From contig JAWNZC010000470.1 of the NCBI GenBank assembly GCA_035771165.1, forward strand, positions 1,334,001-1,398,000: a stretch of DNA of 64,000 bases, given 5' to 3'. The stretch is from Paragorgia papillata (lineage: Eukaryota > Cnidaria > Anthozoa > Scleralcyonacea > Coralliidae). How positions within the stretch are numbered: position 1 is the stretch's first letter; each line of letters begins with the position of its first letter. The notes under the pieces were generated by a model, which saw only the letters and a program-made list of their open reading frames with translations, ran no database searches and was not told the origin of the DNA. Position numbers and translations under genes: made by a program. Positions 54,060 to 63,543 of this stretch are shown here, one piece after another.

Positions 54060-54650
54060 TTTCCACTTTGCAGGAAATTTTCTGATTCTCAGGAAATCCT
54101 GACTTGAAAAGGAATTTTCAGGATGAGTTAAAATCTCAGGAAAATCAGGAAATCTCAGAAAATCTAAGTAGATCGAGAAAAGTTTAAAGAAATTTTAACT
54201 TTTTAACGTGAATATTTAGCTTTCTGTTGTTCGCAGTTCGCCTGAAGTGGCCTGGTTTCTATTTCCCATCATTACTGTCGGAGGGAGGGGTAGGGTTACA
54301 AATGGAACCAATGAACATTTAGATTTAGTGTTTATACCATGGTGATAGTTGAGTTCGTGGGCTCTAATTCTACGCGTCCTTATGATTATAAAAATATGAG
54401 TATGTATTTTACAATTGCTAAAATGTTTTAAATAAAAGTTAAAACAAAAAAAAAATGTAAGCGCTATTGGACTATTTCATCATTTTTGTTAATTTCATAA
54501 TCATACAGCCTGCGAGCAGGCTCATTTGGCTCGCTAATTGGGTCAAGGAAATTTGAAGGAAATCTAAATAAAATATCAGGAAATATCAGGAAATTTCAGG
54601 ACAGCAAAACAGGAAATCTGGATTTCAGTTGTGGAAGCACCGCCAATATC
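54060..54650. other. Intergenic DNA with AGGAAATC motif clusters
   Basis: TCAGGAAATC-type words cluster on both flanks (54070-54180 and 54545-54635): GATTTCAGG, TCAGGAAAAT, ATCAGGAAAT. The outer motifs TTTCCACTTTG and GTGGAAGCACC suggest degenerate inverted ends of one element of about 570 bases. No gene. Confidence 0.4.
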
Positions 54651-54883
54651 CTACTTTTCCCTGTGTGTTGTTCATTTGCTAGCAACCTTAGTGGTGTAAG
54701 GATGAGTTATTGCTGTAAAGGCTTACCTCAAATAGGTCTGCGCAATGTATTTCAGAGGATTCGATATGAGAGATACCAAACAAAAGCAACATCAACTCTC
54801 ATCCTCGTGTGATCAGGGCTTTAATGTTAATTGAAATTAAGGTACGAATCAGCCGCCCCAGTTAGCCACGCTAGCCTGTTTGA

Positions 54884-55011
54884 GGCCTAGTGCAAACGTC
54901 GAACTTTTCATGTGCCGAACCTAATGCAAATGAACAAAACTCATTGTTTGAGCTCATTTGCATTATAGGTTCGGCACATGAAAATTTCGACGTTTGAACT
55001 AGGCCTAACTC
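54884..55011. repeat. Palindromic MITE (TAGGCCTAGTTCAAACGTCG type)
   Basis: GGCCTAGTGCAAACGTCGAA, CTTTTCATGTGCCGAACCTA and ATGCAAATGA are mirrored to TTTGAACTAGGCCTA. About 55-base arms with a short centre. The diverged relative is at 29605-29712. Confidence 0.85.
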
Positions 55012-55014
55012 ATC

Positions 55015-55538
55015 AAAGCAGTCAGTTCAGTGAAATTCTTGATAATTATGCATTAATGTTGGCCGCTTTTCTCTTGCTCTCTTAAAACCCACGGCCTCAA
55101 GCTTGTTGTTCCAAGCGGAATTTAGCTGTAAAATATAATATTCAGAATCACTCGTAGTCATAGCAAGACTCGCAGGACTTATAAAATAGGGAAAAAAATG
55201 CAAATATATACCATAGGTCTCGACACTCGGCAAGAATTAAAGTTCGCTATGAAATTGGAAACCCTGTCGGGTGTTGTCGTTTGCGGGTACGCATGTTGGT
55301 TGATTTATCTGCGTTTAGTTACTGCCGAAATAGAACGTCTAATCGAATCTTCGGCTTGACTGTTGAGGTTCCCTGAGGCTAAACATCAAAATTTTGTTTT
55401 ATTTGAAATTGTGTCATGTCTCAAGAACTTCCAGAGTCAGCATGAATTGTATGTTCTGTGGAATTCTAACGATGTATGTTATATATTTGCTATAGGTGAA
55501 CTTGAAACTTCACATTCATATTGACAATATAGTAGTTT
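55015..55538. other. Intergenic DNA, nothing firm
   Basis: A 68-codon minus-strand frame at 55027-55233 has no motif. No repeat structure recognised. It would include the promoter side of the BTB gene, but no TATA-like element can be assigned with confidence. Confidence 0.3.
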
Positions 55539-55646
55539 AAAGCTACGGATACACGGGCAATATTTTTCTGGCGATGGCAATTCAATTGTGGCAAAATCGT
55601 TGCATTGCCGTCGCGAGAGGAAAATTGCTCGTATATCCGAAGCTTT
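55539..55646. repeat. Palindromic MITE upstream of the BTB gene
   Basis: AAAGCTACGGATACACGGGC, AATATTTTTCT and GCGATGGCAA are mirrored by TTGCCGTCGCGAGAGG, AAAATTGCTCG and TATATCCGAAGCTTT. It lies about 180 bases before the first in-frame ATG of the BTB gene. Confidence 0.75.
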
Positions 55647-55827
55647 AGGCAAATTGTCAGAAAAACTTAATTTTGGGGCGTCTTCAGGCATATCTAACTA
55701 TTTTTCGCATGGCAAAATCGAAACCTCCTGCAAATATGGTGCTTTTATCACAAAATGAACAATTCTACCTAAATTTTGCACATATCCTGATGCACATCGA
55801 AGCAGAAAATTTATTCAGCAAACCAAG

Positions 55828-57156
55828 ATGTTGTTTATTCCAATCCCTTCTGCTTCGAGATTCTTCAAATTTTCCTTTCGGTCGTTGTACGTTATGGCTT
55901 TATGGCTTTATGACGACAACTGGCAGTCTACCAAGAAGACGGTTTTGCAGAGAAATTCTCATATGTTTAATAATTCTTTGTTCAGCGACATTACTTTTAC
56001 TTGTGAAGATAAACAATTCAAACGGAAGTATTTCTACGCGCATAAATACGTTCTTGCCACAAGCAGTATTGTGTTTCAAGCGATGTTCTACGGACATTTT
56101 TCCCAGAAAGACTCCGTCATTGACCTTCCTGATACGGATGAAGTAAGCCTTCGAGAGTTTCTTCGTTTCTTGTACACAGACGATTGTACACTGACGCCAC
56201 AAACTGCACTAACAGTCATGTACTTAGCCAAGAAATACCTAATTCCATCCTTGACTGAGCGATGTGTCGACGTTTTACAAGACATAAAGCCACATAACGT
56301 AGCCACACTTCTTGAACAAGCGTTACATTTTGACGAGAAGGTGCTGGAGAAGAAATGCTGGGAAGTCGTGGATTTGAAAACACATGAAGTGGTGACTTCA
56401 AAAGCTTTCTGTGATACCAGTCAAGCGACTTTAGTCAGCTTATTAAAGCGGGACACGCTTCACGTCGCAGAAGTCGAATTGTTTAAAGCTGTTTTAAAAT
56501 GGAGCTATATTCAATGTTCAAGAAATGGTTTGAAAGCAACCAATGAAAACAAGAGAGCAGTTCTCGGTGATGCTTTGTATCAAATTCGTTTTCTCTCTAT
56601 GTCACAAGACGAATTCGCACAGTTTGTCTCTCCCTCTGGCTTGCTCACGCCAGAGGAAATTGTACAAATTTACGATAAATTTAACAACGGCTTTGACAAT
56701 CAGGTGGCTGAAAGACGACGAGTGAAGCAGGCCAAAAACCAACCACGCTTACAAATGCTTCAAAGATTTGTTAACTTTCTAGTCGCTGTGTTGTTACATC
56801 TAAAATTGTGGAGCACATTATTTATAGGTAACCTCGTTTTTCATATGACTAATTTGATTCGTCGTATTAATTATCGCGTTCTCCACCCCATTATTCCTAT
56901 TGCTTTGTTAGTTTGTCAACATATGTATTTTTACACTGTTTTTTCTTTTGGTATCCTTGTATGTAGCATTCTTGTATCGATGGCTTGTATATCTATATTC
57001 ATTTTTCTAAGAGTAGGTGATGTAGGTGATGAGTCTGATTTTGTCATAATTAATTCGCTTACTTTTACCTTATCATTTCTATTAGCCATTGAGCTCTTTA
57101 TTAGGTGGACAGAAGTTATGGTAGACAACTATGTAGACAACATGCTAAAACACTAA
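55828..57156 (+). CDS. BTB-BACK protein with hydrophobic C-terminal tail (BTBD3/6-like N-terminus)
   Basis: A 442-codon intact frame. BTB domain about residues 32-150 (NWQSTKKTVLQRNSHMFNN, SDITFTC, AHKYVLATSSIVFQAMFYG, IDLPDTDEVSLREFLRFLYT, MYLAKKYLIPSLTERCVDVL). BACK domain about 155-270 (ALHFDEKVLEKKCWEVVDLK, SKAFCDTSQATLVSLLKRD, VELFKAVLKW, NKRAVLGDALYQIRFLSMS). These match the BTBD1/2/3/6 family, whose members act as Cullin-3 adaptors. Those relatives end in a PHR domain; here residues 312-430 are instead four strongly hydrophobic segments (about 312-335, 353-366, 371-395, 406-425), predicting a membrane-anchored adaptor. First ATG after an in-frame stop is 55828; a second, 55894, starts directly before the conserved NWQ region. 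Downstream splicing to a PHR exon is not excluded. Confidence 0.85.
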   Translation: MLFIPIPSASRFFKFSFRSLYVMALWLYDDNWQSTKKTVLQRNSHMFNNSLFSDITFTCEDKQFKRKYFYAHKYVLATSSIVFQAMFYGHFSQKDSVIDLPDTDEVSLREFLRFLYTDDCTLTPQTALTVMYLAKKYLIPSLTERCVDVLQDIKPHNVATLLEQALHFDEKVLEKKCWEVVDLKTHEVVTSKAFCDTSQATLVSLLKRDTLHVAEVELFKAVLKWSYIQCSRNGLKATNENKRAVLGDALYQIRFLSMSQDEFAQFVSPSGLLTPEEIVQIYDKFNNGFDNQVAERRRVKQAKNQPRLQMLQRFVNFLVAVLLHLKLWSTLFIGNLVFHMTNLIRRINYRVLHPIIPIALLVCQHMYFYTVFSFGILVCSILVSMACISIFIFLRVGDVGDESDFVIINSLTFTLSFLLAIELFIRWTEVMVDNYVDNMLKH

Positions 57157-57159
57157 GTC

Positions 57160-57484
57160 GAAGCTTTCACCAACAATAGTTATTACAACAAATAGGTACG
57201 CTTCGCGTACATGTATCTGCGCGACGGTGTCTACCTAAGAATAGGGAGTTTACGATGTACGACGCGCATTCAAAACAAAGAAAATCTTCATGCAAGACAA
57301 AAAGCATGAATAATTTGTGGTCGCAGGGGTTTCCCCAACAGCGTTACCATTCTTAAGACAACGTCAAATGAGGCATTTTCATGCCTTCTAGGCGATATGA
57401 AAGCTTGTTGCGACGTGAAAGGTGTTCTTTAATGTCGATCTTAAGGTAGACACCGCAACATTTTAGCCGAACTTAAACGTTTGT
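57160..57484. other. Spacer between BTB gene and retrotransposon, with MITE end
   Basis: TAGGGAGTTTACGATGTACG (57242 onward) is the near complement of CGCGTCGTAGATCGTAAGCT at 63639 onward, so the retrotransposon may lie inside an older inverted-repeat element. A GTGTCTACC / GGTAGACAC pair lies at about 57220 and 57446. No gene. Confidence 0.45.
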
Positions 57485-57845
57485 AAATGACAATTTTTAG
57501 CACTAAAAATTAGAGTTAATGGACGATACTGGCCGCACTAGTCCTAAGGGTATGAGCTACTCGTCAAAAAAAAAAAAAAACAGTTCTTTGTCTACACGAC
57601 AATATAGCCCTAAACGGGACAACTGTCTAAACAAAGAAAGACTCTATCACAGACTTTCATTATTGCTTGCCAAACCCGTAGGCTACTACGCCCAGTATCA
57701 TTAATTATTGTTCAGATACTCTGTGACTGTTTGATTCATTCACAAATAACAATGGTACTATAGTAAAATATATTGGCATAAACCCTAGTAAAATTCATAT
57801 TTCAATATCATTCCTACTTGGATCGCAAGCAGTAAAGACTGAAAT
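57485..57845 (+). repeat. Split direct repeat A1
   Basis: Starts AAATGACAATTTTTAGCAC and ends AAGCAGTAAAGACTGAAAT. Matches A2 (62341-62702) with essentially one difference: an A14 run here versus A7-C-A6 there. It contains TCAAAAAA and ACCCGTAGGCTACTACGCC. Probably carries the promoter, since it lies at the 5' end. Confidence 0.95.
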
Positions 57846-57899
57846 AATAATCTTACGTGTTTTGACGTTCTTTATCCTTGATCTACATTCGTTCAAAAA

Positions 57900-59180
57900 A
57901 TGCCACGACCTAGCAAAACGCGATCCAGATCACACGCCCGTCTTCAAAATCTACGCACTGTTAACGCAGCACAACCGTCAGTTGAAATACCAAGTAATCT
58001 CACTGAGCTAAGTATCTCGGAGTTGAAAGACCTTTGTCGCGAACTGAACTTTTCGAGCGCAGGAGGTCGACGAGTGCTGACAATGCGCCTTCAAAACGAG
58101 CGAGAACGTCTCGGTAGCAATTCGACGCAGCCCAACGAAGCAAATTCAACCTCGAGTCCAGCAACCGTCGCGCCAGCAGTCTCGCGTCCGCGGACGACCT
58201 TTAGCGACGAACAGGTAGCACAGATAACTGAAATCGTGTCGCAGTCGATCGCGTCGTTTTTCGAGGACCAACCGGCACCAAGAACTGCCCAAACCGTCCA
58301 ACAACAGTCCAACCCTACGCGTACGGTCCGTACTGGGCAAGCGACCAATCCGCCGCCTCCAACACCGCTTGAAAGGCTCGAACAACTCGGACAGCTCCCA
58401 TTTTTAACGTTAACAGAACTGCAGCACCCACCGCCGAATGCGCCTGTTGCCTCGAACCAGTCAGCTGACGGGGGATTCACGCCAGAACTTCCAAACAAGT
58501 ATGTTCGTGACATCGAGAGTGGTGAGTTTTTTGAACTTGCTAGATTATTGCCAAAAAACCTTAATAAGTCAAGTGTTGGCTCTGATTACCCGGACAATGT
58601 AGGGTTTACTATTTCCTCCACGGGAATCTCATTAACGCCTCGTAAACCGCAGGTCCTTACAAATATTGACGAATGGACAACCGCTTTCAACACGTATACT
58701 CTTATTGTTGTCCAAAAATTTCCAAATCGTGCGTCTGAAATGCTTCAGTATATGGAAATTATCCGTCATGCGGCAAAAGCACATGGCGGACTAGGTTGGT
58801 GTATTTACGACCATAAATTTCGCTACAAAGCAGCCGCGTGTCGGACAATGTCGTGGGCCAACATTGACATGCAATTGTGGTTACGTATTTTTACGGCTAG
58901 TTCTACGCAGTTGCGCGAGGACTATTCCCTTTTTTCAAATGAACCCTCATTCAGAGCTGGGGCAGCGAGGGACGGAATCTGCCACAGCTACAACAGGGGT
59001 AGGCCATGCCCTCTTGAACCAAACTGCCCCTACGTTCACCGATGCAACAGATTTGGCTGTAGGGGAAACCATCCTGGGTACCAATGTCCCAAATCCCGTA
59101 ATGAAAACGTTCAAAACGAAGTCCAACCCTCCAGATCTGACCGTAGCTCCAAGAACGACAAAAGAAAATGGAACTCGTAG
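57900..59180 (+). CDS. gag: Retrotransposon Gag with SAP-like domain and zinc finger
   Basis: 426 residues, frame 0. Residues about 33-70 (LTELSISELKDLCRELNF, GGRRVLTMRLQNERERL) form a SAP-like helix-turn-helix. Residues 95-200 are Pro/Gln/Thr-rich and low complexity. The middle (TNIDEWTTAFNTYTLIVVQK, MLQYMEIIRHAAKA, WCIYDHKFRYKAA, MSWANIDMQLWLRIF) is the conserved core of DIRS/Ngaro Gag proteins. Residues about 361-396 hold a Cys/His cluster (ICHSYNRGRPC, PNCPYVHRC, NRFGC, GYQC) like the nucleic-acid-binding finger of this group. The C-terminus is basic. It overlaps the RT frame by about 300 bases; the RT frame is +1 relative to gag. Confidence 0.9.
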   Translation: MPRPSKTRSRSHARLQNLRTVNAAQPSVEIPSNLTELSISELKDLCRELNFSSAGGRRVLTMRLQNERERLGSNSTQPNEANSTSSPATVAPAVSRPRTTFSDEQVAQITEIVSQSIASFFEDQPAPRTAQTVQQQSNPTRTVRTGQATNPPPPTPLERLEQLGQLPFLTLTELQHPPPNAPVASNQSADGGFTPELPNKYVRDIESGEFFELARLLPKNLNKSSVGSDYPDNVGFTISSTGISLTPRKPQVLTNIDEWTTAFNTYTLIVVQKFPNRASEMLQYMEIIRHAAKAHGGLGWCIYDHKFRYKAAACRTMSWANIDMQLWLRIFTASSTQLREDYSLFSNEPSFRAGAARDGICHSYNRGRPCPLEPNCPYVHRCNRFGCRGNHPGYQCPKSRNENVQNEVQPSRSDRSSKNDKRKWNS

Positions 59181-60834
59181 TTATTATTCTAGTCTTAATA
59201 GTAGCAGTAATTTAATACCTTTAGATAATACTATAGTTACGCCAATTCGCGTCGACGCGCTTGAAGATGCTCTTCGTGGGCATCCTGACACATCATTCGT
59301 TTTGAAACTTTGTACAGACTTGCGTTTCGGCGCGCGCCTAGGTTACGATGGTCCTCGCATGCCTAAATTTTCTAAAAACCTCAAGTCCGCCACTGACAAT
59401 CCAACTATTGTTTCGAGTAACTTAGCTAAGGAAGTTGCTCTTGGACACACAGCCGGTCCTTTCACCAATCCTCCATTTGCTAACTTACAAGTTTCGCCAA
59501 TCGGTATTGTACCCAAAAAGCATTCCGATAAATTTCGAACCATTTTTCACCTTTCGTTTCCAAAAACGGGCGAATCAATTAATTCATTTATTGAGAAAGA
59601 CGATTTTTCACTGCAGTACATCAAAATCGATGACGCCATTGCGGCTTTGATCCGATTAGGCAAAGACACTTATCTTGCTAAGACTGACGTAGAGTCTGCT
59701 TTTCGTCAATTCCCTGTTCACCCTGACGACTGGGAATTATTAGGCATGCACTGGAATAAATCCTATTATTTCGATAAAGTGCTGCCCTTTGGTTTGCGAA
59801 GTGCGCCATATATTTTTAACCAACTTTCTGACGCGCTTGAGTGGATTCTAATGAACAAATGTTTTATAAGTTATGTTGGGCATATCTTAGATGATTTTCT
59901 GATAATGGAACCACCAGATAGGACCGAGCCACCTTCTCATGCATGTCAAACAAGTCTTTCTAGTATGTTGTTAACACTTAATACGTTAGGCGTTCCTATT
60001 GCAGATCACAAAACGGAGGGCCCTAGCCAAGTCATCGAATTCTTAGGCATTGTTCTTGACTCACACAAAATGGAAGCTCGTCTTCCCTACGATAAACTGA
60101 GTCGTCTCCACACGGATTTAGAATTTCAGCACACTAAAAAGTCCGCTACACTCAAGGAGCTCCAATCACTGATAGGTACTCTAAACTTTGCCTGCAAAGT
60201 AATTGTCCCCGGTCGGGCATTTCTTCAGCGTATAATACAGCTTACACGGGGGGTTACAGCACCACATCATCACATTAGATTGACAAATGGTTTTCATGAA
60301 GACATTAAAATGTGGCAAACATTTCTTAAGGACTGGAATGGCGCAAGTTTCTTTTTAAACACTTTTTGGGAGAATTCTACAACACTTCTCCTGTATACAG
60401 ATGCCTCTGGTACCCTGGGTTTCGGGGGGATTTTCAAAAATCAGTGGTTTCAAGGCAAATGGTTACCCCATCAAACTCTTGACACTAAGAACATCAGCAT
60501 TGACTGGCAAGAACTCTATGCTATCGTAGCAGCTTCCTACATATGGGGACCTTTGTGGGCTCAAAAACGTCTGATCTTTTATTGTGATAACCAGGCTGTA
60601 GTTTCCATCATTAATTCTAAACGTTCAAAATGCCCACGTATGATGGATTTAGTGCGGGCCTTAACCCTTCAAACACTAAAGTATAATTTTTACTTCAAAG
60701 CCTTGCATGTTCCAGGTCATTCTAATGACATTGCTGATTCTATCTCCCGTTTTCAGCTAACCAGATTTCGGCGCCTAGCACCTCATGCAGATCAACATCC
60801 ACAACCTCTGCCAGAGGAACTTTCTCGTCTTTAG
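58864..60834 (+). CDS. pol: Reverse transcriptase-RNase H polyprotein
   Basis: Open frame of up to 656 codons; the part overlapping gag (58864-59180) may not be translated as such. RT motifs: SPIGIVPKKHSDKFRTIFHL, TYLAKTDVESAFRQFPVHPD (motif A aspartate), VLPFGLRSAPYIFNQLSDAL (motif B) and GHILDDFLIM (motif C, LDD). RNase H follows: LLYTDASGTLGFGGIF, IDWQELYAIVAASYIW, LIFYCDNQAVVSIINSK and ALHVPGHSNDIADSISR, with D, E, D, D catalytic positions in place. All core residues are intact. Expression probably needs a +1 shift or reinitiation from gag. Confidence 0.92.
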   Translation: MTCNCGYVFLRLVLRSCARTIPFFQMNPHSELGQRGTESATATTGVGHALLNQTAPTFTDATDLAVGETILGTNVPNPVMKTFKTKSNPPDLTVAPRTTKENGTRSYYSSLNSSSNLIPLDNTIVTPIRVDALEDALRGHPDTSFVLKLCTDLRFGARLGYDGPRMPKFSKNLKSATDNPTIVSSNLAKEVALGHTAGPFTNPPFANLQVSPIGIVPKKHSDKFRTIFHLSFPKTGESINSFIEKDDFSLQYIKIDDAIAALIRLGKDTYLAKTDVESAFRQFPVHPDDWELLGMHWNKSYYFDKVLPFGLRSAPYIFNQLSDALEWILMNKCFISYVGHILDDFLIMEPPDRTEPPSHACQTSLSSMLLTLNTLGVPIADHKTEGPSQVIEFLGIVLDSHKMEARLPYDKLSRLHTDLEFQHTKKSATLKELQSLIGTLNFACKVIVPGRAFLQRIIQLTRGVTAPHHHIRLTNGFHEDIKMWQTFLKDWNGASFFLNTFWENSTTLLLYTDASGTLGFGGIFKNQWFQGKWLPHQTLDTKNISIDWQELYAIVAASYIWGPLWAQKRLIFYCDNQAVVSIINSKRSKCPRMMDLVRALTLQTLKYNFYFKALHVPGHSNDIADSISRFQLTRFRRLAPHADQHPQPLPEELSRL

Positions 60835-61797
60835 ACGCTGATTTACGTCGTTATCAAATTGCCTCGTTAGCCCAAGGTACGACTAAAACTTATAGCAGCG
60901 GCGAAAAACAGTTTATGAAATTTTACTACCAATTTCATTTATACAAGCATGTCCCTCTTCTGCCTACTACTGAAACTGTTCTTATCTATTTTGCTGTTTT
61001 TTCTGGCAAAGACGGTGAATCCTGACACCATAAAAGTGTATCTTGCCGCAGTTCGCCACCTGCATTTGGTCAATGGCTACGACCTTCCTATAGCCAAATT
61101 TCAACGTCTGAACTATATTTTACGAGGCATAAAGCGAGTTAAAGGTGTTTCTACAAGGACGCGTCTACCTATAACATTAGACCACCTCAAACTTTTTCAC
61201 CGTTTATTGCATTCACGCAAAGTACCAACGCACGATGAAACAATGTTTTGGGCCGCTATTTCTTTAGCATTTTTTGGTTTTCTGCGGATTGGTGAAATGA
61301 CTTGCTCCGGTCCTTTTAATTCCTCTACTCATCTTAGCCGATCAGACGTAAGCTTTCACAGTGACCAACACCATAAGGCTGGTTTTTTGCAACTCAACAT
61401 TAAAGCTTCTAAGACCGATCCGTTTCGATCTTCAGTTACAATAACCATTGGCAGCAATTCGAGTATCTATTGTCCAGTGCGGGCTCTTCAAACCTACTTT
61501 TCTCATACGTCATCAAACCATGCGGGACCATTGTTTTGCTACTCGAACGGTGTTCCTCTATCACGTAGTCAATTTACTAAGGAACTGCGAACACTATTGG
61601 CTCAAGGTGGCTACAACACTGCACATTATGCTGGTCACAGCTTTAGAATTGGAGCGGCTACTACAGCCGCTTCACAGAGTTTGCCTCATTGGCTCATTCA
61701 AACACTAGGACGCTGGTCATCCGACTGTTATCTCAGATATATTCGTACACCAGTGAATGTTCTTGCAGACGTTTCAAAACGATTGATAGGGAAATAA
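60825..61797 (+). pseudogene. Tyrosine recombinase with a single frameshift
   Basis: The N-terminal arm-binding part reads in frame 0 from inside the RNase H end (ADLRRYQIASLAQGTTKTYS, GEKQFMKFYYQFHLYK, TTETVLIYFAVF). At the T6 run 60997-61002 the frame breaks; the catalytic part continues in frame +1 (VNPDTIKVYLAAVRHLHLVN to the end). Catalytic residues are visible: Arg in FFGFLRIGEMTC, the HSFR pair in HYAGHSFRIGAATTAAS, Trp in LGRWSSDCYLRYIRTP, and the nucleophile Tyr there. One extra T explains the break, so it is either a recent disabling mutation or a homopolymer sequencing error. Recombinase would integrate a circular DNA copy. Confidence 0.88.
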
Positions 61798-61881
61798 GAC
61801 TTAATTTACACCAATTTCGATTATACGTGCTCGCGGTTTTCGGTCTATGGGGATCACACACATTGTATATGTGTGATTGTG

Positions 61882-62340
61882 GAGGCAATTGCTCTAGTAT
61901 GAGGTCGCAATTTTACCATAGACCTCACGTTTTCTTTACGGAATTTGGCAATCGCTCTGATTTCTGCATACGAGTATATGTCCTGAGCCAGATCAAGGGT
62001 CCAACTCGGAGTATATGTCCTGCAGGGCAGACTGGGATCCAACTCCATTGAGTATATGTTCTAGTCGCCTTTCAGGATCCAGCTCAAATCCGCGCGGTGA
62101 AAGTATATGTCTTGAGCAGATTAGGACCCAGCTAAAAATCAGCATTTGTCTTAATCGCCTTCCTCAAGATCCAGCTTTCAATTACGAGTATCTGCCCTCG
62201 GAATCTCTCAGGACCCAGCTCATCGCAGATAAACAAAAATATATAGAGCAGTTGCCCCACACTTCCATAACCCCACAAAAACATTGCCTTATTTACTGTG
62301 TCAGTATCAATCTTAGCAGTATTTGGTAGTTGAGGACATT
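61882..62340 (+). repeat. Split direct repeat B1 with internal subrepeats
   Basis: 459 bases, starting GAGGCAATTGCTCTAGTATG and ending GTAGTTGAGGACATT; matches B2 (63085-63543). Inside, about six degenerate units carry (G/A)AGTATATGTC(C/T)TG followed 20-30 bases later by GGA(T/C)CCA(A/G)CTC. B1 is directly joined to A2. Small open frames inside it are not genes. Confidence 0.93.
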
Positions 62341-62702
62341 AAATGACAATTTTTAGCACTAAAAATTAGAGTTAATGGACGATACTGGCCGCACTAGTCC
62401 TAAGGGTATGAGCTACTCGTCAAAAAAAACAAAAAAACAGTTCTTTGTCTACACGACAATATAGCCCTAAACGGGACAACTGTCTAAACAAAGAAAGACT
62501 CTATCACAGACTTTCATTATTGCTTGCCAAACCCGTAGGCTACTACGCCCAGTATCATTAATTATTGTTCAGATACTCTGTGACTGTTTGATTCATTCAC
62601 AAATAACAATGGTACTATAGTAAAATATATTGGCATAAACCCTAGTAAAATTCATATTTCAATATCATTCCTACTTGGATCGCAAGCAGTAAAGACTGAA
62701 AT
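62341..62702 (+). repeat. Split direct repeat A2
   Basis: Copy of A1 (57485-57845). The B1/A2 join is immediate (GACATT then AAATGAC), forming the junction expected of the circular intermediate of Ngaro/PAT elements. Confidence 0.95.
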
Positions 62703-63084
62703 CCCACCCACCTCCCCAAAACATAGGCAATAGCCTTTTTCACCAATTGTTGGGCTACTTTTAATGATATTGTGTTATGTGATATTTTAATATGGTTACT
62801 GTAATTACTATATATGGTCTCTTAGCTTAATAAATAGGATGTTATACCTATATATTGGACGATTTAAACTATTCTGCAACCTAAAGATATGCATGCAATC
62901 ACCGGCGACATGGAACATTTGCAATCGTTCACGACCGTGCTTACCAGAACTGCTGCTCCTTGACATTTATAGTTACGAACAATTAGAGATGTGACGAAAG
63001 CAAAAACGTTAGACGAAATGTTGTATCAATATATACAAAATGTTAATTAATTAAATTGAATTATGAAATAAAAACGAAGTGTCT
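62703..63084. other. 382-bp spacer between A2 and B2
   Basis: Sequence between the two repeats that has no counterpart in the A1 or B1 flanks. Starts CCCACCCACCTCCCC and ends AAATAAAAACGAAGTGTCT. In typical elements A2 and B2 are contiguous. No terminal inverted repeats or target duplication were seen that would mark it as a later insertion. Confidence 0.7.
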
Positions 63085-63543
63085 GAGGCAATTGCTCTAG
63101 TATGAGGTCGCAATTTTACCATAGACCTCACGTTTTCTTTACGGAATTTGGCAATCGCTCTGATTTCTGCATACGAGTATATGTCCTGAGCCAGATCAAG
63201 GGTCCAACTCGGAGTATATGTCCTGCAGGGCAGACTGGGATCCAACTCCATTGAGTATATGTTCTAGTCGCCTTTCAGGATCCAGCTCAAATCCGCGCGG
63301 TGAAAGTATATGTCTTGAGCAGATTAGGACCCAGCTAAAAATCAGCATTTGTCTTAATCGCCTTCCTCAAGATCCAGCTTTCAATTACGAGTATCTGCCC
63401 TCGGAATCTCTCAGGACCCAGCTCATCGCAGATAAACAAAAATATATAGAGCAGTTGCCCCACACTTCCATAACCCCACAAAAACATTGCCTTATTTACT
63501 GTGTCAGTATCAATCTTAGCAGTATTTGGTAGTTGAGGACATT
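63085..63543 (+). repeat. Split direct repeat B2
   Basis: Copy of B1 (61882-62340), identical over the stretches compared. The 3' boundary of the element is inferred from loss of similarity after GAGGACATT(AA). Confidence 0.93.

Larger units (their letters stand above)
57485..63543 (+). mobile_element. Ngaro/PAT-type tyrosine-recombinase retrotransposon, near-complete
   Basis: About 6.06 kb. Layout: A1 (57485-57845), gag (57900-59180), RT-RNase H (ending 60834), tyrosine recombinase (about 60825-61797), B1 (61882-62340), A2 (62341-62702), a 382-base spacer, B2 (63085-63543). A1 matches A2 and B1 matches B2 almost base for base, which is the split-direct-repeat plan of Ngaro/PAT elements; there are no LTRs and no integrase. 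No target duplication is seen, as expected for recombinase-mediated insertion. The high identity of the repeats suggests a young copy. There is no DIRS-type methyltransferase. Confidence 0.92.

Noticed and set aside
55673..56146. 157-codon plus-strand frame overlapping the BTB gene
   Set aside because: A different frame from the clearly conserved BTB-BACK protein; no motif.
58091..58513. Antisense Cys/Ser/Gly-rich frame within gag
   Set aside because: Shadow of the GC-rich gag reading frame; no motif.
62015..63532. Two identical 104-codon frames
   Set aside because: They lie inside the B1 and B2 direct repeats and overlap the subrepeat motifs; no domain.
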